Shown here: piece by piece, positions 11,209 to 21,178 of the stretch | How the letters are laid out: every line of letters begins with the position of its first letter | How positions within the stretch are numbered: the stretch's first letter is position 1 | Assembly (NCBI RefSeq): GCF_000003815.2 | Contig: NC_049991.1 | Location: 21,422,926 to 21,486,925 of the forward strand | DNA from: Branchiostoma floridae | Lineage: Eukaryota; Chordata; Leptocardii; Amphioxiformes; Branchiostomatidae | Reading direction: 5' to 3' | DNA: 64,000 bases | The notes under the pieces: model-generated | Seen by the model: only the letters and a program-made list of their open reading frames with translations | Databases searched by the model: none | What the model was told of the DNA's origin: nothing | Translations under genes and position numbers: made by a program

Positions 11209-11307
11209 GGAGATGTTGTCGGTGTATCGCACTTCCGGCCCCAGAGACCGCGCTCTGCGCTGGGCGGCCTGCATGGCGGCGTTGCGGCGGCGCATCGATG
11301 GAGGCTC
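11209..11307 (-). CDS. MPRIP: MPRIP orthologue, basic linker exon before PH2
   Basis: Thirty-three codons, beginning EPPSMRRRNAAMQAAQRRAR and ending SLGPEVRYTDNIS. It corresponds to the basic stretch just before PH2 in vertebrates, where an RRAKSLDRR-like motif precedes PDLLNFKKGWL; here RRARSLG leads into PELLNLKKGWL of the next exon. The acceptor CCCCCAG|GAG and donor ATCTCC|GTAAGT are phase 0. The 3' part of the exon and its donor are duplicated immediately downstream (see 11113-11184). Confidence 0.88.
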
Positions 11308-12399
11308 CTGGGGGAAAAAAGAAACAGACGGTAAACATGTGACCATTTTTTTTTAATTGTGTGGGCCGACTGTACTCACTCCTCACTCTTTGCAGCCAGG
11401 GGCTGACTTTCGAGGAGCTTACAATAGGTGGGGCTGAATCGCAAGGCTCTGGAGCGAGCTGCCATTCGCACCACTCAATACAACAGTAATTGCCCAGGTG
11501 CAGCCAAGGCACTGTAGGTTTTGAACCAATTTTACTTCACTTATGGTTATTAAACAAAGAAGACTTTCAGCAAAACAAAATTGTAGAAAACTAAACGTCT
11601 CTCTTCAGAGCTAGAATCTTCAATATTTCACCTAGCTAACTTGAGAACCATTACAAAACATCTACATGTATGTACGTAATCATTAGAAATATCCAAGTGC
11701 ACTGGTCCACATAATAAAAAATTAGGTTGCTGCACAGCTCAAATTTTGTGTAAATACATGATTGTAAAGGTGCACAATACACTACATGTATTTCCATAGC
11801 AGCTCTAACTGCAGCAAAGATGGCTTAGAAATATTAGGTGCATTCATAATATAAGACGTATCAATTTCATTAAATTCTATACTTTTATAAAATGCCTGAT
11901 ATATCAGACTTTTTGTATCATTCTACAAAAATAAGCTAATTCAAAACCTCTACAACATAGAGAGAGCAATACAAGTTGAGAATCAGATACATTACTATGA
12001 CCTCACAAACTTCCATAAATAAAATATTTATCTCTCTACACCACTCAAAGATACTCTTAGCCTGGTAAATATATCAAAATCTTATCATTCTCTAAACAGA
12101 ATAAATAGCAAACCCAGCAGCAGTATACTAAACAGGTATAGATATTGACTGAGTGACACTTTTGACAAATACACATGCAGTACTACTATATCAGATTTAT
12201 GATATCGAAACAGAAAAATCAAAATTTCACATCTCAGCTTCTATATCTGTATCTAGATTATATATAGCCGGCATCACCGCCCTTTGGCATCTTTTAACAC
12301 ACAAGCTTCACTAGATTTTGGGATCATCTGGAATTCCAAATCAAAAATCCATGGGACGGAAAAACATTTCAAGCTGGCTAAAACACTGCTGCTAACCCG

Positions 12400-13560
12400 C
12401 CACACACTAGACTACATGTATCGTCACGTAATATTCTACCGTTTGGATAGACTGGTGCACTGCTACCCATTTTGCATAATATGTGGAACTGAGACTGAGA
12501 CAAAATCAACCTAAACCTACTCAAGCACACTCTTAAACTGGTACCATCAGCTAACCCTTACACACAGAAATGGCTTGTCACACTAGGCTATCATACATAA
12601 TATATATTCTACCATTTCCTAAGATATGTACACTGCTATCCATATGTGTAACTGAGACAAAATCAACCGAAACCTACACAAGCAACTCTTAAACTGGTAC
12701 TGGCAGCTAACCCTTCCACACAGAAATCGCTTGTCACACTAGGCTATCGTACGTAACATACTAATATTCTACCATTTCCAAAGGCATATGCATATAGACT
12801 ACTACCCACCTTGCTTATGTGTAACTGGGTGAACCAACCACAACCACCTCAAACTGCAAACACTCTTAAACAGGTACAAACAGCTAACCATTCCACACAG
12901 AAATCTAGTCACACTAGGCAATCGTCACATAATATTCTACCATTTCCGAAGACCTGTAGACTGCTACCCACCTTTTTACTGCCTGGAACAAAACCAACCA
13001 CAGCCTACTAGTACTCAAGCACACTCTTAAACTTAAGTACCATCAGCTAGCCCTTTGACACAGAAGTCTCAGATCTTGTCCCACTAGGCTATCCTAACGT
13101 AATATTTTACCATTTCAATGACCAGCAGGCTGCTACCGTCCCTTTTGCTAACAATCACAGCCAACCCAGCTTCAAACACCAGCTTCAAAGACTGAGTCTC
13201 CCTCGCAGAAAGCTCCAATCTTAAACTGACCAGTACGTCAAGCAGCTAACCCTTCCGCACAAGAGATCTCGTCACATTATAGGCTATTGTAACATAATAG
13301 TCTACCATTTCCAAAGACTCATAGACTGCTACTCACCTTGCCTATGTGTAACTGGGACAAAACCAACCACAGCTTACTCCAACAGTGTTATACACTACTA
13401 AATCAGTACGATCAGCTAGCCCTTGGACACAGAAGTCTCAGATCTTGTCCCAGTAGGCTATCGTAACGTAATATTGTACCATTTCAATGACCAGCAGGCT
13501 GCTACCGTCCCTTTTGCTAACGATCACAGACAACTCAGCTTCAAACACCAGCTTCAAAGA
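12400..13560. repeat. degenerate tandem array, ~170-bp unit, ~7 copies
   Basis: The phrase (C)TATCGTAACGTAATATTCTACCATTTCC or a variant recurs near 12418, 12588, 12742, 12921, 13090, 13284 and 13457, spaced 154-194 bp. Between these, CTACCCACCTTGC..ATGTGTAACTGGGACAAAACC and CTCTTAAACTGGTACCATCAGCTAACCC also repeat. Divergence is considerable, so the array is old. No conserved reading frame. Confidence 0.85.
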
Positions 13561-13604
13561 CTAAGTCTCCCACACAGAAAGCTCCAATCCTGCCCCGGAA
13601 GACT

Positions 13605-13735
13605 GCTGTGATTGTCTGTGTGCCCAGGTTAGCTCCCCCGTGCCATACTGTGATTGTCTGTGTGCCCAGGTTAGGTCCCCAGTGCCATACTGTGATTGTC
13701 TGTGTGCCCAGGTTAGGTCCCCAGTGCCATGTGGA
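13605..13735. repeat. 42-bp tandem triplication
   Basis: Three near-perfect copies of a unit starting TGTGATTGTCTGTGTGCCCA and ending CCAGTGCCATAC. The open frame across it (VIVCVPRLGPQCHT repeated) is a consequence of the unit length being a multiple of three. Confidence 0.9.
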
Positions 13736-14316
13736 CCTCAGCTGTGAACTTTACACAAAGGAAACTCAACTCCTCTCCGTCAACAGAACAAGGCTCTGAA
13801 GTCATCACTTAAGGAGCCTTCAGGGGCGACCGTTCTATCCAAGATGCCAAACTTCTGAGGATGTGGGCCCTCAAGTTTTCTTTGCTCTTGGCCTTAATTA
13901 AAAAGGCTCTGGTTGCAAAGTCTTGAGACTGCCACTGTCCTCTTTTGTGCTGGACTTCCTTTGGGAGTGGAGCAGTTTTACTTTTAAAGCTCGGCCAACA
14001 GCTTTTGGCAGTGTTTTAAGTGTCCAACCTGGCCCCTTTGAATTTCTTTTTTATTCTCTCATTTTCTTTTGAATCTAAATTACAATCATTTAGGAGTCCG
14101 AGCCTTTATGATCGTGAGAGTAACAAAGCGATCAGAACTGGCAGACTTCAAACCCTTACCCATACTGCTTTGAGTAGCCCAGCCCCTCACACTAAAGAAT
14201 TACACAGTAATACAGAGTAGTACTGAGTACATATGACAAAATGTCGCATCATGAAGTATATAAAACAAAGATGACAGGATCACATACACCCACTGACAGA
14301 AATACAATGTCATGTA

Positions 14317-14678
14317 ACACTAGTTCACCTTTATTCGCGGGGTAACCTAAAAACAGGATATTTAGGGATATTATGTTGATGGGCGGTAGTTTCAAATTGC
14401 CTTTTTTTCAATACAGTGGAAGCCAGTTAATTGCACGTCGGATAAACGCACACTTCGTTCAATTGCACGGAATCCCATAATCCCGTGGCGGTGGGGCCCA
14501 ACTGGATAACTTCGCATTATCGCACACGCCGGATAATTGCACGGGATTCGCTGGCAAATTGGGTGTGCAAGTAAGCGGCTTCCACTGTATAAGGCAGCTT
14601 GAGACCGCCGTCCATAGACTTGATATCATGAAATATGCTGGTGTTAAGGATACCCCGCGAACAAAGGTGAACTAGCAT
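14317..14678. mobile_element. GTTCACCTTTAT MITE carrying a nested insertion
   Basis: The ends are (TA)ACACTAGTTCACCTTTATTCG and GAACAAAGGTGAACTAGCAT(TA), with internal CGCGGGGTAACC and TACCCCGCG. Two further copies (15124-15335, 25363-25585) define the family. TA on both sides suggests a Tc1/mariner-like target. The element at 14414-14587 sits inside it. Confidence 0.82.
14414..14587. mobile_element. nested TA-flanked MITE, CAGTGGAAGCC ends
   Basis: Terminal inverted repeats CAGTGGAAGCC and GGCTTCCACTG are flanked by TA (14412-14413, 14588-14589). Inside, AATTGCACG and CGGATAA motifs recur in both orientations. TA duplication and CAGTGG ends suggest a pogo/Tigger or other Tc1/mariner-type element. 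It inserted into the MITE at 14317-14678 and is therefore younger. Confidence 0.85.
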
Positions 14679-15460
14679 TACACACAGTACTTTTTACTCT
14701 CTTGACAGAACAACCTCAAATTACTTTAAAAAAAACAGCACAGGATTCAGAAGCTACCATCTGTGGAACAACTCGACCTTGGATTGTAAGTTGACCTTGC
14801 AGTTCTTCCCTGAAACTGTTTACAGGGTAAATACCTGAGCCGCTTCCCCTCCGGCCATGTAAACAGACAACCAAATGACCTTCTAGTAGCTTCAGAGAAG
14901 GCTTGAAGAGTCCTTCAAGGTCATAACAACTTCTAAAGAATTGTTTTAGGTGTGATGATATCGACAATACTAAAATATAAAGCACCTCATATAGCATTGA
15001 ACTATGACATTCATTATTGAGTTTTAAAGAACAAAAATCTTTTTAAGAGTTTATAGAAACCTTCAAGTATAAAATAAATCCAGAAATGCAGCTTGCAATG
15101 TTCAGTAGATAGCTGGTGTGTCAACGCTAGTTCACCTTTATCCGTCAGTTAGCCTATATCCGTTGTTTTTAAAAAATATGGGGTATTTTTCAACAGAGAT
15201 ATCAAGTAGACAAAAAGTGGTTTCGAAGTCAGCAATAATCTCCATCCGACAACTTGATATCTCCCTTGCTAAACACCTTGTTTTTCAAGACATTAAATAC
15301 TCCAAAGGTTACTGGCAAGTGAAGGTAACTAGCATTATGCTATGAGGCAGTTTACCATGGTACATGTATAACTCACCGCTTACCGCCTTATACCAGGTAT
15401 GCAAAATTACAGAGAAACTACATAACAACTTCTTCAAACATGAAAGAACAGGCAGCTCAC
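14679..15460. other. intron with one GTTCACC MITE
   Basis: Intron between the acidic linker exon and the basic exon, with a second GTTCACC-family MITE at 15124-15335. Nothing else supported. Confidence 0.55.
15124..15335. mobile_element. GTTCACCTTTATCC MITE, copy 2
   Basis: It starts ACGCTAGTTCACCTTTATCCG, shares CCTATATCCGTTGTTTT with the copy at 25363, and ends GTAACTAGCAT followed by TA. The right end is more decayed than the left. Confidence 0.75.
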
Positions 15461-16342
15461 CTCTCTGCTCTCTTTTCTGCCTCTTCTCTCACTCCTTCCC
15501 TCCCGGGCTTGCTCCCTGGGCCAATCAGGCTCCAGGGCCTCCAGCTGGTCGTACAGTCTTAAGATCGGCTTCGGCTTTTCTCCAAGGAGCTTCTCGAAGT
15601 CTTCCACCCCGAGGCTCTTGGGCCGCTGCTTGTCGGGGGAGGACGCCGCGCTGTCCGGTTTCTTTTCCAACGGAGGCGGCGCGGAAACCGGTTCTTGAGG
15701 CGCCTCCGGTTCAGACTCTGACGACTCTTCCTCCTCGGAAGATGATTCTTCTTCTTCTTCTCCACCTTCTTCTTCTGCATCTTGAGAAGTTGCTCCTGAA
15801 TCCACCCCATCGTAGCGCTTGGCTTTTGGCACGTCCGCAATTTTGGCGTAGGGGTCGCTCGGCCGCCGATTTCTGCGCGCGTCTCGGATGTCCGAGCTGC
15901 TAAACGTCTCGTACATGGTCCCTGCTTTTCTCTCCTCACCGCCGGAGTCCTCACTAGGGGTTCTGGCTTGCTGTTCGTCAAGACTCTGAGACTTGGACGT
16001 CCCTCGCGAGGAACCCCCAAGGGAGCCTTTCTTGTCCATCTGCTTGGAAGACATCGTGTTGTACCTTTCGAGGTTCGTTTCCTTCCGCTGACCTTTCAGG
16101 TCGCCGTTAACGTTCTTCGCGTCCTTGTCGGATTTCTGGGGCAGTATCGTCGGCGGTTGCGCATCCTTCTGAGAAGTCACGGTCGTCGGGGACAACGGCT
16201 CGCGCTGCGTCCCCGTCTCCGGGTCCTTCTCCTTCTCCGGTTGGCCGGGGATGTCCTGTATCCATGGAAACGACGGAATTTTTTGTACAGTCGGAAAAGT
16301 GCGACTGACGACGATGACCCTGGTTGGTTGTCGAGGCCTGGC
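15461..16342 (-). CDS. MPRIP: MPRIP orthologue, long acidic linker exon between PH domains
   Basis: About 294 codons of low-complexity, mostly charged sequence. Near the 5' part are KDAKNVNGDLKGQRKETNLE and KSQSLDEQQARTPSEDSGGE, then RNRRPSDPYAKIADVPKAKR, a strongly acidic run of E and S around codons 180-205, and near the end LGVEDFEKLLGEKPKPILRL and YDQLEALE. The final residues are a basic tail ending RRGRKESRE before donor GAG|GTGAGC (phase 0). Vertebrate MPRIP also has a long disordered linker between its PH domains; sequence identity is not expected, so the assignment rests on position, frame and phase. The acceptor is uncertain: AAG|GCC at 16342/16343 has the better pyrimidine tract, while CAG|GAC at 16255/16256 is the other phase-0 choice (265 codons). 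Confidence 0.85.
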
Positions 16343-18318
16343 CTTCGGAAAGCGGACAGGAAACAAGACAAACGTGCAAGGAGCTAAGCTAAGCTACGCA
16401 GCAGCTGATCTAGCAATGATCTAGCAACACTGCTGGGAGATGGGCTAGGGAGCTAGCGCTAGTCAGAAGTAGAGTTACTGTTTCCTTTCTAGAATATTGC
16501 AGAATTTCACATTTTTGCTCAGTTTCAGTACAGGAAAAGTAATCTGCTTTGCAGCTTTGTACTTCTTTGATATACATGCAGAGATTTGATCATTTACTGG
16601 TTGGTTTTTCAGTTGATAGTTATTTCTTAGTCAGTAGGATGACTTTAAGAGTTATAAATGGACTACCGGTATCTTTCTTTGGCCTAGGAATAAAGTGATT
16701 GGACTTTAAAAAATGATTCTGATCTGGGATTCGAGAATCTTCTGGAACACTTTCAACAGCAATTAGTACATTAAATTTTGTGTGTTATTGTGGATTTCAA
16801 CATGATATCATGGCCAAGATGTGAACTTTTCAAGTTATTTCTAGTATTTATCAAGTAGAAAATTTGAAAATAAAAATAAAAGAAGAACTGAACTAGCTAA
16901 CGAGCCACTCTCCCCTGCAGCATGCAGTAACATGATTAGTTCACACCGATCTACAATGTTAGTCACTTTTCTCATCAATCAGCCAAACATCAGAATAACA
17001 GAGGAAACAAAATAAACATAAGACATTTCAAGGTTGATTGGAATTACAAGAGCAGGGAAAGCAGAGGCAAAGCAGAAGTCCTGACTAGCTGTGTTTTTAT
17101 ACAATGCAAATTTATGTATAAAGTAGATTCAAAGCTTTAAGAACTGAATGTCTGTCAAATCAAAGTTTTTTTTTTGTTTTTTTTTAGTACCTTAAGGCAA
17201 TAAGATTTTGAAGACAATTTTGCAAATTACAGTTAAGATATTTCAATCAGCAAGATTGTCTGCAGTTTTATTTCTACAACATACATAAAGTGTCATAAAA
17301 TCAAGCTAACCAGACAATTTTTTTTTTCTTTTTATATCAAACAAAAGGTACAAATTGCCACATGACATAAGGCAAGCTGGACTCATCTGCCACAACTAAT
17401 ATTTCATCATCATCACGGTCGATTTCTCTCCAGACTGCTCTGTTCCCCCAAAACAGACTAATATTTTTAAAAAGGGACACTTCTGGCTCCTGTACACTGG
17501 TTTTACAACCAAAGGACCTAAATTTTGGTACAGGGGTGCACTAGATATTCATTGAAGCGTTCTAATATTTACTGCAAGTTATTTTTACTTCAATCTTTTA
17601 ATGGCATTCAGAAATTCACTCATTTTTAATTTTGGGACCAGACTATCAGGCCAGCCTATGGAAATTGTCGAAACTGGCTACAAAAACGTAACAAAATATG
17701 GTTTCGTAGGCTTAAATAGACCCTGTGGCAGGTAAGACAGTAGTTAGTTGGTTTTACAGATAGAAAGAGTAAAAAGAAGAGAGCATGTTACTGATAGAGG
17801 GGAGCAGGGAGTACAATGGAAATAGAATAAAACAGACCGGATGGAAGTGTTAGTGTGAAGGATATAACTATACACACGGAGAAAATGTCTCGAAACACAA
17901 ATATAACACAGAATTAAATGGGACAAGGATACAATGGTGTAAATGTGATAATATATCAATAGACACAGAAAAATAATTGGAATCAAAAACACAAAACAAC
18001 TGAAATTTCACAACTTTGCTTTTTCCAATAAACCCAGAAATATTTTCTCACCATTTCAGTCCATTAATACACTTTCAGGTTATATCTAAACTGAAAATTT
18101 ACCTACATTATCTAGCCAAAAACCAATACCCTGGTCAACAGACACTTTAACCAAATCATTTTTTTTTACTGAAAAATTAAAAAAATCAAAGTTTGAACAA
18201 GAATTTTTCGTCTTTTTTCGCTTTCCTTAAAAAAAATTGACAACTTTGGTCAGAACATATTAATTCCTTTTCAAATTTTTCTTTTGTTCTTACAATTTTT
18301 GCTTTTTTCTCAGCTTAC
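16343..18318. other. intron, AT-rich, no repeats recognised
   Basis: Intron between the linker exon and the last PH1 exon. Long T and A runs (for example near 17165-17190 and 18155-18300) are present. No exon, palindrome or family member was recognised. Confidence 0.6.
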
Positions 18319-18493
18319 TTTCTGATTTTCCTTGTTCTCCTCGTCGCTGGGCTTCTCCTGTCCAGTCGGCGTGGTAACGCCCTCCTGTGACCTCTCAGCA
18401 TCCGGGCTGTCCGACTTCCGGCTGGGTATGGTGAAATTCCGCTTGTTCTTCATCTTCTTACTGCGAGGGTAGATAACCAGGACCTCGTACCAC
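18319..18493 (-). CDS. MPRIP: MPRIP orthologue, last exon of PH1
   Basis: The exon supplies the third base of a split Arg codon and then 58 codons. It opens WYEVLVIYPRSKKMKNKRNF, matching the end of vertebrate PH1 (GWLEMLMVYPRTNKQNQKKK): the C-terminal helix with its conserved tryptophan and the basic stretch after it. The remainder (SRKSDSPDAERSQEGVTTPT to EENKENQK) is a hydrophilic linker. The acceptor is CTTGCAG|G (phase 2) and the donor AAA|GTAAGC (phase 0). The 5' edge and acceptor are repeated upstream (18538-18905). Confidence 0.94.
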
Positions 18494-18910
18494 CTGCAAG
18501 GTACAGGAAATATACATGTAGGTACTAGTACACGTACGGTCCTTACTGCGAGGGTAGATCACCAGGACCTCGTACCACCTGCAAGGTACAGGAAATATAC
18601 ATGTAGGTACTAGTACACGTACGGTCCTTACTGCGAGGGTAGATCACCAGGACCTCGTACCATCTATATGGAAGAAGGATACAGTAGGGGTGGGTACCGG
18701 TTAGCAGGTACTCAGGTACAGAAAATATACATGTAGGTACAGGTACGGTCCTTACTGCGAGGGTAGATCACCAGGACCTCATACCACCTAAAGGAAACAG
18801 GGTACGGTAGGGGTGGTAACTAGTTAGTAGGTACTGGTACAGAAAATATACGTCATGTAGGTACAGGTACGGTCCTTACTGCGAGGGTAGATCACCAGAT
18901 TCTTGTACGT
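18455..18910. repeat. tandem copies of a PH1 exon 5' edge and its acceptor
   Basis: The first ~11 codons of the 18319-18493 exon and upstream intron sequence recur at about 18538-18580, 18624-18665, 18747-18788 and 18870-18905, spaced roughly 86-123 bp. The first extra copy keeps the perfect CTTGCAG acceptor; later copies have lost it. In all copies the coding fragment ends CCTCGCAGTAAGGAC, which also contains a donor-like GTAAGG. Confidence 0.92.
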
Positions 18911-19260
18911 CCTACAGGAAACAGGATACAGTATAGGGGGGTGTAGAACAGGTCCAGTCCAGGTCTAGAGGGTTAGGTCCCGGTCCAGACCTGAACCTGA
19001 CTGTTTCAGCAAACAGTATCCAGTAGGGGTGGACACCGGTTATATATATATATAGTGGGCACCGTTACAGAAAATACACACGTAGGTCCAGGTCCGGTCC
19101 AGGTGCATAGGATTAGGTCCCAGTCCAGACCTGAACCTGATTGTTTCAGCAAACAGTATCCAGTATGGGTGCCCGGCACCGGTTAGTGGGCACCGTTACA
19201 GAAAATACACATGTAGGTACAGGTCCAGCCCAGATCTAGAGGATTAGGTCCTGGACTGAA
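18911..19260. repeat. diverged local duplications, GGTCCAGGTCC and CACCGGTTA units
   Basis: Phrases such as AGACCTGAACCTGA, GTTTCAGCAAACAGTATCCAGT, ACCGGTTA and GTTACAGAAAATACAC recur two to three times at roughly 150-bp spacing. They continue the expansion that began with the exon-edge copies to the left. Confidence 0.8.
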
Positions 19261-19700
19261 CCTGAACCTGGATCTGTGAAAACTTGTGAATGGGCGATAT
19301 TATTCACAACAAAGGTCCATTTTGCTAAAACTTAAGGACTCTGTTTGGTGGAGTATCTGACATCCATTGGCGATTTAAAATCCTTTTCAAGCCATGTAAA
19401 CAACAGTAACTTCCTCTGTTTTAGACCAAGTTTGACTGTAGAAGCTTGGTATCGACTCCACTTTACTCTTGTTTTTTTTGGGGGGGGGGGGACGAGCAAG
19501 CGCCAAAAACTCAAACGCCTGTGGGTATAATCTGTTTATTTTTTAATCGGTCCAACATTGGGTCCACTGATTTTTTCAGGTCCGTTTTTTCCAGAGTGGT
19601 CCAACAAGGAAAAACAGTTTTATACCGTTACAACATACCGGTACCCACCCCTAGTTGAGACAGTATATAAGGATTGTCCAAAAGAGACAAAAGTTCCCAC
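19261..19700. other. intron between two PH1 exons
   Basis: Includes a G-run at 19481-19491 and the phrase CATACCGGTACCCACCCCTA, which is the reverse complement of the TAGGGGTGGGTACCGG phrase near 18685. No exon seen. Confidence 0.55.
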
Positions 19701-19852
19701 CTGTCGATGTCGAACTTGTTGTCGGTTGAGACGTAGTCGACGCTGTCTGGAGTGACGATAGCGAGACAGTTCTCCTTGCCTGTCCTGCCCTGTCCGTCGT
19801 ACACCTCCGTACACTGGTTCATGTTAATGGTGCCCTGGGGAATCGTGCTCGG
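19701..19852 (-). CDS. MPRIP: MPRIP orthologue, PH1 middle exon
   Basis: Fifty codons plus two bases. It opens PSTIPQGTINMNQCTEVYDG and continues QGRTGKENCLAIVTPDSVDY to DNKFDID(R). This is nearly collinear with vertebrate MPRIP (TLPQGTINMNQCTDVVDGEG, then RTGQ...ILTPE), the central strands of PH1. The acceptor TCTGCAG|CCG is phase 0; the donor GACAG|GTGGGA is phase 2 and joins to the exon at 18493 to give D-R-WYEVLVIYPR. The strongest single identification in the window. Confidence 0.97.
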
Positions 19853-19914
19853 CTGCAGAGATAGAAGAAAGGAAAATATAAACTTTAGAACCTAGAACTT
19901 TATGTTTAAAAAAA

Positions 19915-20195
19915 AAGTTAAAGTTTGCCCATGCATCTACAGACGCGTAGGGTGGCACCCATCCCCACTTCGAAGCCCTTGGGCCACACATGTGCAAGCC
20001 ACTACAGCAGGGGGCTGGTCCGCTGGTTGTAATGTGTGTTTAACTTCCATACTCTTCCTCATTAGTGCTGAGTGCTAAGCAGAGAAAGCAGCATGTACCA
20101 TTTTTAGAGTCTTTGGTATGACTCGGCCGGGATCGAACTCACGACCTACCAAATGCAAGGCGAACACTCTACCCACTCGGCCGTTGCACCGGTTG
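19915..20195 (-). mobile_element. tRNA-derived SINE
   Basis: On the minus strand the head reads GGCCGAGTGGGTAGAGTG (A box) and GTGAGTTCGATCCCGGCC (B box), ~70 nt like a tRNA. A non-tRNA body follows (GACTCTAAAAATGGTACATG ... GGCACCACCCTACGC region) and ends near a T-rich tail. Internal RNA polymerase III promoter boxes are visible. The tRNA part is too mismatched to be a working tRNA. Confidence 0.8.
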
Positions 20196-21080
20196 GCCTT
20201 TATGTACGATTATGTTATTAAGTTTAATTTGGTTTGTTGCACTTTTTGTATGATTTATGTTCGGGGTTCTCCCCCCAGTGGGCTTTGAAAAACACTGTCA
20301 GGCAACATGCTTTCGCCCTTGTTAAATAAAGAATTAACAAACAAACAAACAAACAGTGCTTACGCCATGCCAATTCATTTCCATGGTTCTCAGATATTCA
20401 GAAATAAAAATGTACCAAGCAGACATCATAAAAGCATAAGTTAGCTCAAATAGGAGTACACCAAAGCATAAACCTAGTCCTCTGGCTTTGGTTTCTTTGT
20501 GTTTTTTCCACTTTAACATTATTCTTTATTATATTTTAAATCAGTAAACCAGCAAATTAAATTAGTATGGCCTCAGAAAAAATGTTGATGCGTGTTACCT
20601 ATTAATTAGAATTACATGATGATAAGAATTTCTGTATTTGTTTTATTCCTTGAATGATCTTAGCATTCCCTTGTAGTTGTATGTTAAATGCTTTAAGTTT
20701 AAGCTAGATCTTAATTAATAACTGTGCAGAAGGCAGAAGACACTGCTATGTATTTTAGTACTAGTGTCCATTGATACAGTCAGACATTGACAAGAGAATC
20801 CATCACACTGACTACAGGTATGTAAATTAACAAAATAAACAAAGAAGCATTAAAAGTAAAATGATTGTTTATTTGCTTCAGGAATGCATCAAAGTTACTT
20901 CCTAGTGAACAAAACAAGAAAGCTTCAGAAAAAAGCTGGCCGGTGCGTATTTTGGAAAAAGCCTGGATGTTAAACAAAATCACACGAAAAAAAGAGTTTT
21001 TAAACATCGAATTACTGAACTGGTCTTTCTTCTATTAAAAAAACACTACATGAGATTTGTCTAACAAAAAAAAAAAATAA
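20196..21080. other. intron, little recognisable
   Basis: Contains a retroelement-like 3' tail at 20290-20355 ending in TAAATAAAGAATTAACAAACAAACAAACAAAC, then AT-rich sequence with no supported feature. Confidence 0.5.
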
Positions 21081-21084
21081 TTTT

Positions 21085-21178
21085 AGCAAATGGGGTTCGA
21101 ACCCACGATCTACGGCTGGAGAAGCAAACTGCTCCAATAGGTACCGTGCTGTAGACCACTCGGCCACGCTGGCTCGAT
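21085..21178 (-). tRNA. tRNA-like sequence (Ser/Leu-type head), probably pseudogene or SINE head
   Basis: The minus strand reads GCCAGCGTGGCCGAGTGGTC (D-arm and A box) and, about 45 nt later, GTGGGTTCGAACCCCA (T-arm and B box). A T-run follows within 20 nt (transcript sense), like a polymerase III terminator. GGCCGAGTGGT is typical of class II (Ser/Leu) tRNAs. The expected 7-bp acceptor stem and a clean anticodon stem-loop are not evident, and the middle part is too long without an intron, so a functional tRNA is doubtful. Confidence 0.45.

Larger units (their letters stand above)
11308..14316. other. intron with a 170-bp degenerate array
   Basis: AT-rich intron. It holds the degenerate array at 12400-13560 and the 42-bp triplication at 13605-13735, listed separately. 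Near 11690-11790 a phrase like TGCACTGGTCCACATAATAAAAAATTAGGT resembles decayed GGTGCACC-family MITE sequence. No exon was recognised. Confidence 0.6.

Noticed and set aside
15364-16387. Long plus-strand frames opposite the acidic exon
   Set aside because: Antisense shadows of a GC-rich coding exon; the minus frame has proper phase-0 splice sites and joins to neighbours.
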